Positions 5,150 to 5,200 of a stretch of DNA of 5,200 nt are shown here, piece after piece (position 1 is the first letter of the stretch; the number at the start of each line of letters is the position of its first letter). The translations under genes and the position numbers were made by a program. The notes beneath the pieces were generated by a model that was given only the letters and a program-made list of their open reading frames with translations, was not told the origin of the DNA and made no database searches. Source of the DNA: Firmicutes bacterium UBA4916 (GTDB taxonomy: Bacteria; Bacillota; Clostridia; Tissierellales; Tepidimicrobiaceae); the NCBI GenBank assembly GCA_002398845.1, contig DHBY01000050.1:1-5200 (forward strand), in the 5' to 3' direction.

Positions 5150-5200
5150 CATCAATTATTTTAATCACATATCATTAATTTCCTTTATTCTATCAAATAT
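5150..5200. repeat. Direct repeat, copy 2 (partner at 547-597)
   Basis: These bases match 547-597 with four substitutions and no gap, and continue to the window edge, so the repeat may be longer. The copy covers the end of the frame entering at 5200 and 15 nt after its stop. It lies just upstream of the intact RimL-type gene, as copy 1 lies upstream of the region holding the RimL-type stump. Confidence 0.85.
5165..5200 (-). CDS. C-terminal 11 codons of an unrecognised gene
   Basis: One minus-strand frame reads IFDRIKEINDM and then TGA at 5165-5167, entering from beyond the right edge. Eleven codons alone would be no evidence. The support is that the copy at 562-597 preserves the same frame, with differences confined to the stop codon (TGA/TAG) and one residue (Asn/Glu). 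The tail is a charged amphipathic helix. Family and function cannot be judged. It would be the gene directly upstream of the RimL-type acetyltransferase. Confidence 0.45.
   Translation of the reverse strand: MFDRIKEINDM

Noticed and set aside
5111..5152. 13-codon frame (MNMCRKGRSKNLD) ahead of the RimL-type gene, considered as a leader peptide
   Set aside because: No ribosome binding site precedes its ATG, there is no run of regulatory codons and no attenuator hairpin after it.
1..5200. Integron-like cassette array, suggested by one-directional single-gene units including several acetyltransferases
   Set aside because: No attC-type imperfect palindromes occur after each gene and no integrase is seen; the only repeat found is the coding tail at 547-597 and 5150-5200.

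Overview
The window is AT-rich DNA, about two-thirds A+T by eye, with purine-rich ribosome binding sites (several are G-runs such as AAGGGGG) and AAA/ATA/TTA-heavy codon use. This suits a low-GC Firmicute, most likely a Clostridium-like member of the Clostridia. Every gene I can support lies on the minus strand, so transcription runs from high to low coordinates. No tRNA, rRNA, CRISPR array, integrase or transposase is visible.

Layout in transcription order (right to left). The last 11 codons of an unrecognised gene enter at the right edge (5165-5200). Next come a RimJ/RimL-type GNAT acetyltransferase (4624-5097) and a 74-residue Gly/Met/Cys-rich small membrane protein (4327-4551). A hairpin-bearing leader then precedes a 393-residue protein made of two fused GNAT modules, one like streptothricin acetyltransferase and one like YhbS (3071-4252). 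A NUDIX hydrolase (2496-2990) and a 556-residue helical-repeat protein of unknown function (767-2437) follow, with a possible weak terminator after the latter. The left end looks eroded: a 53-codon remnant with in-frame stops (562-720), an intact gene for a 46-residue single-span membrane protein (341-481), the C-terminal stump of a second RimL/YdaF-like GNAT (141-335), and the first 20 codons of another gene running off the left edge (1-62).

The genes do not form one recognisable pathway. They look like an accessory 'acetyltransferase plus NUDIX' neighbourhood of mostly separate genes, each with its own ribosome binding site and short gaps. Such genes modify or clear small molecules, antibiotics or protein N-termini, but no substrate can be read from the sequence.

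The most notable structure not explained by single genes is a 51-bp direct repeat (547-597 and 5150-5200, 47 of 51 identical) about 4.6 kb apart. Both copies read in frame as the same C-terminal tail, IFDRIKEI(E/N)DM followed by a stop, and both lie just upstream of a GNAT or GNAT remnant. This suggests a duplicated [gene X tail - GNAT] unit, or an insertion that left a displaced 3' end. I found no convincing new defence, retron or toxin-antitoxin system here.
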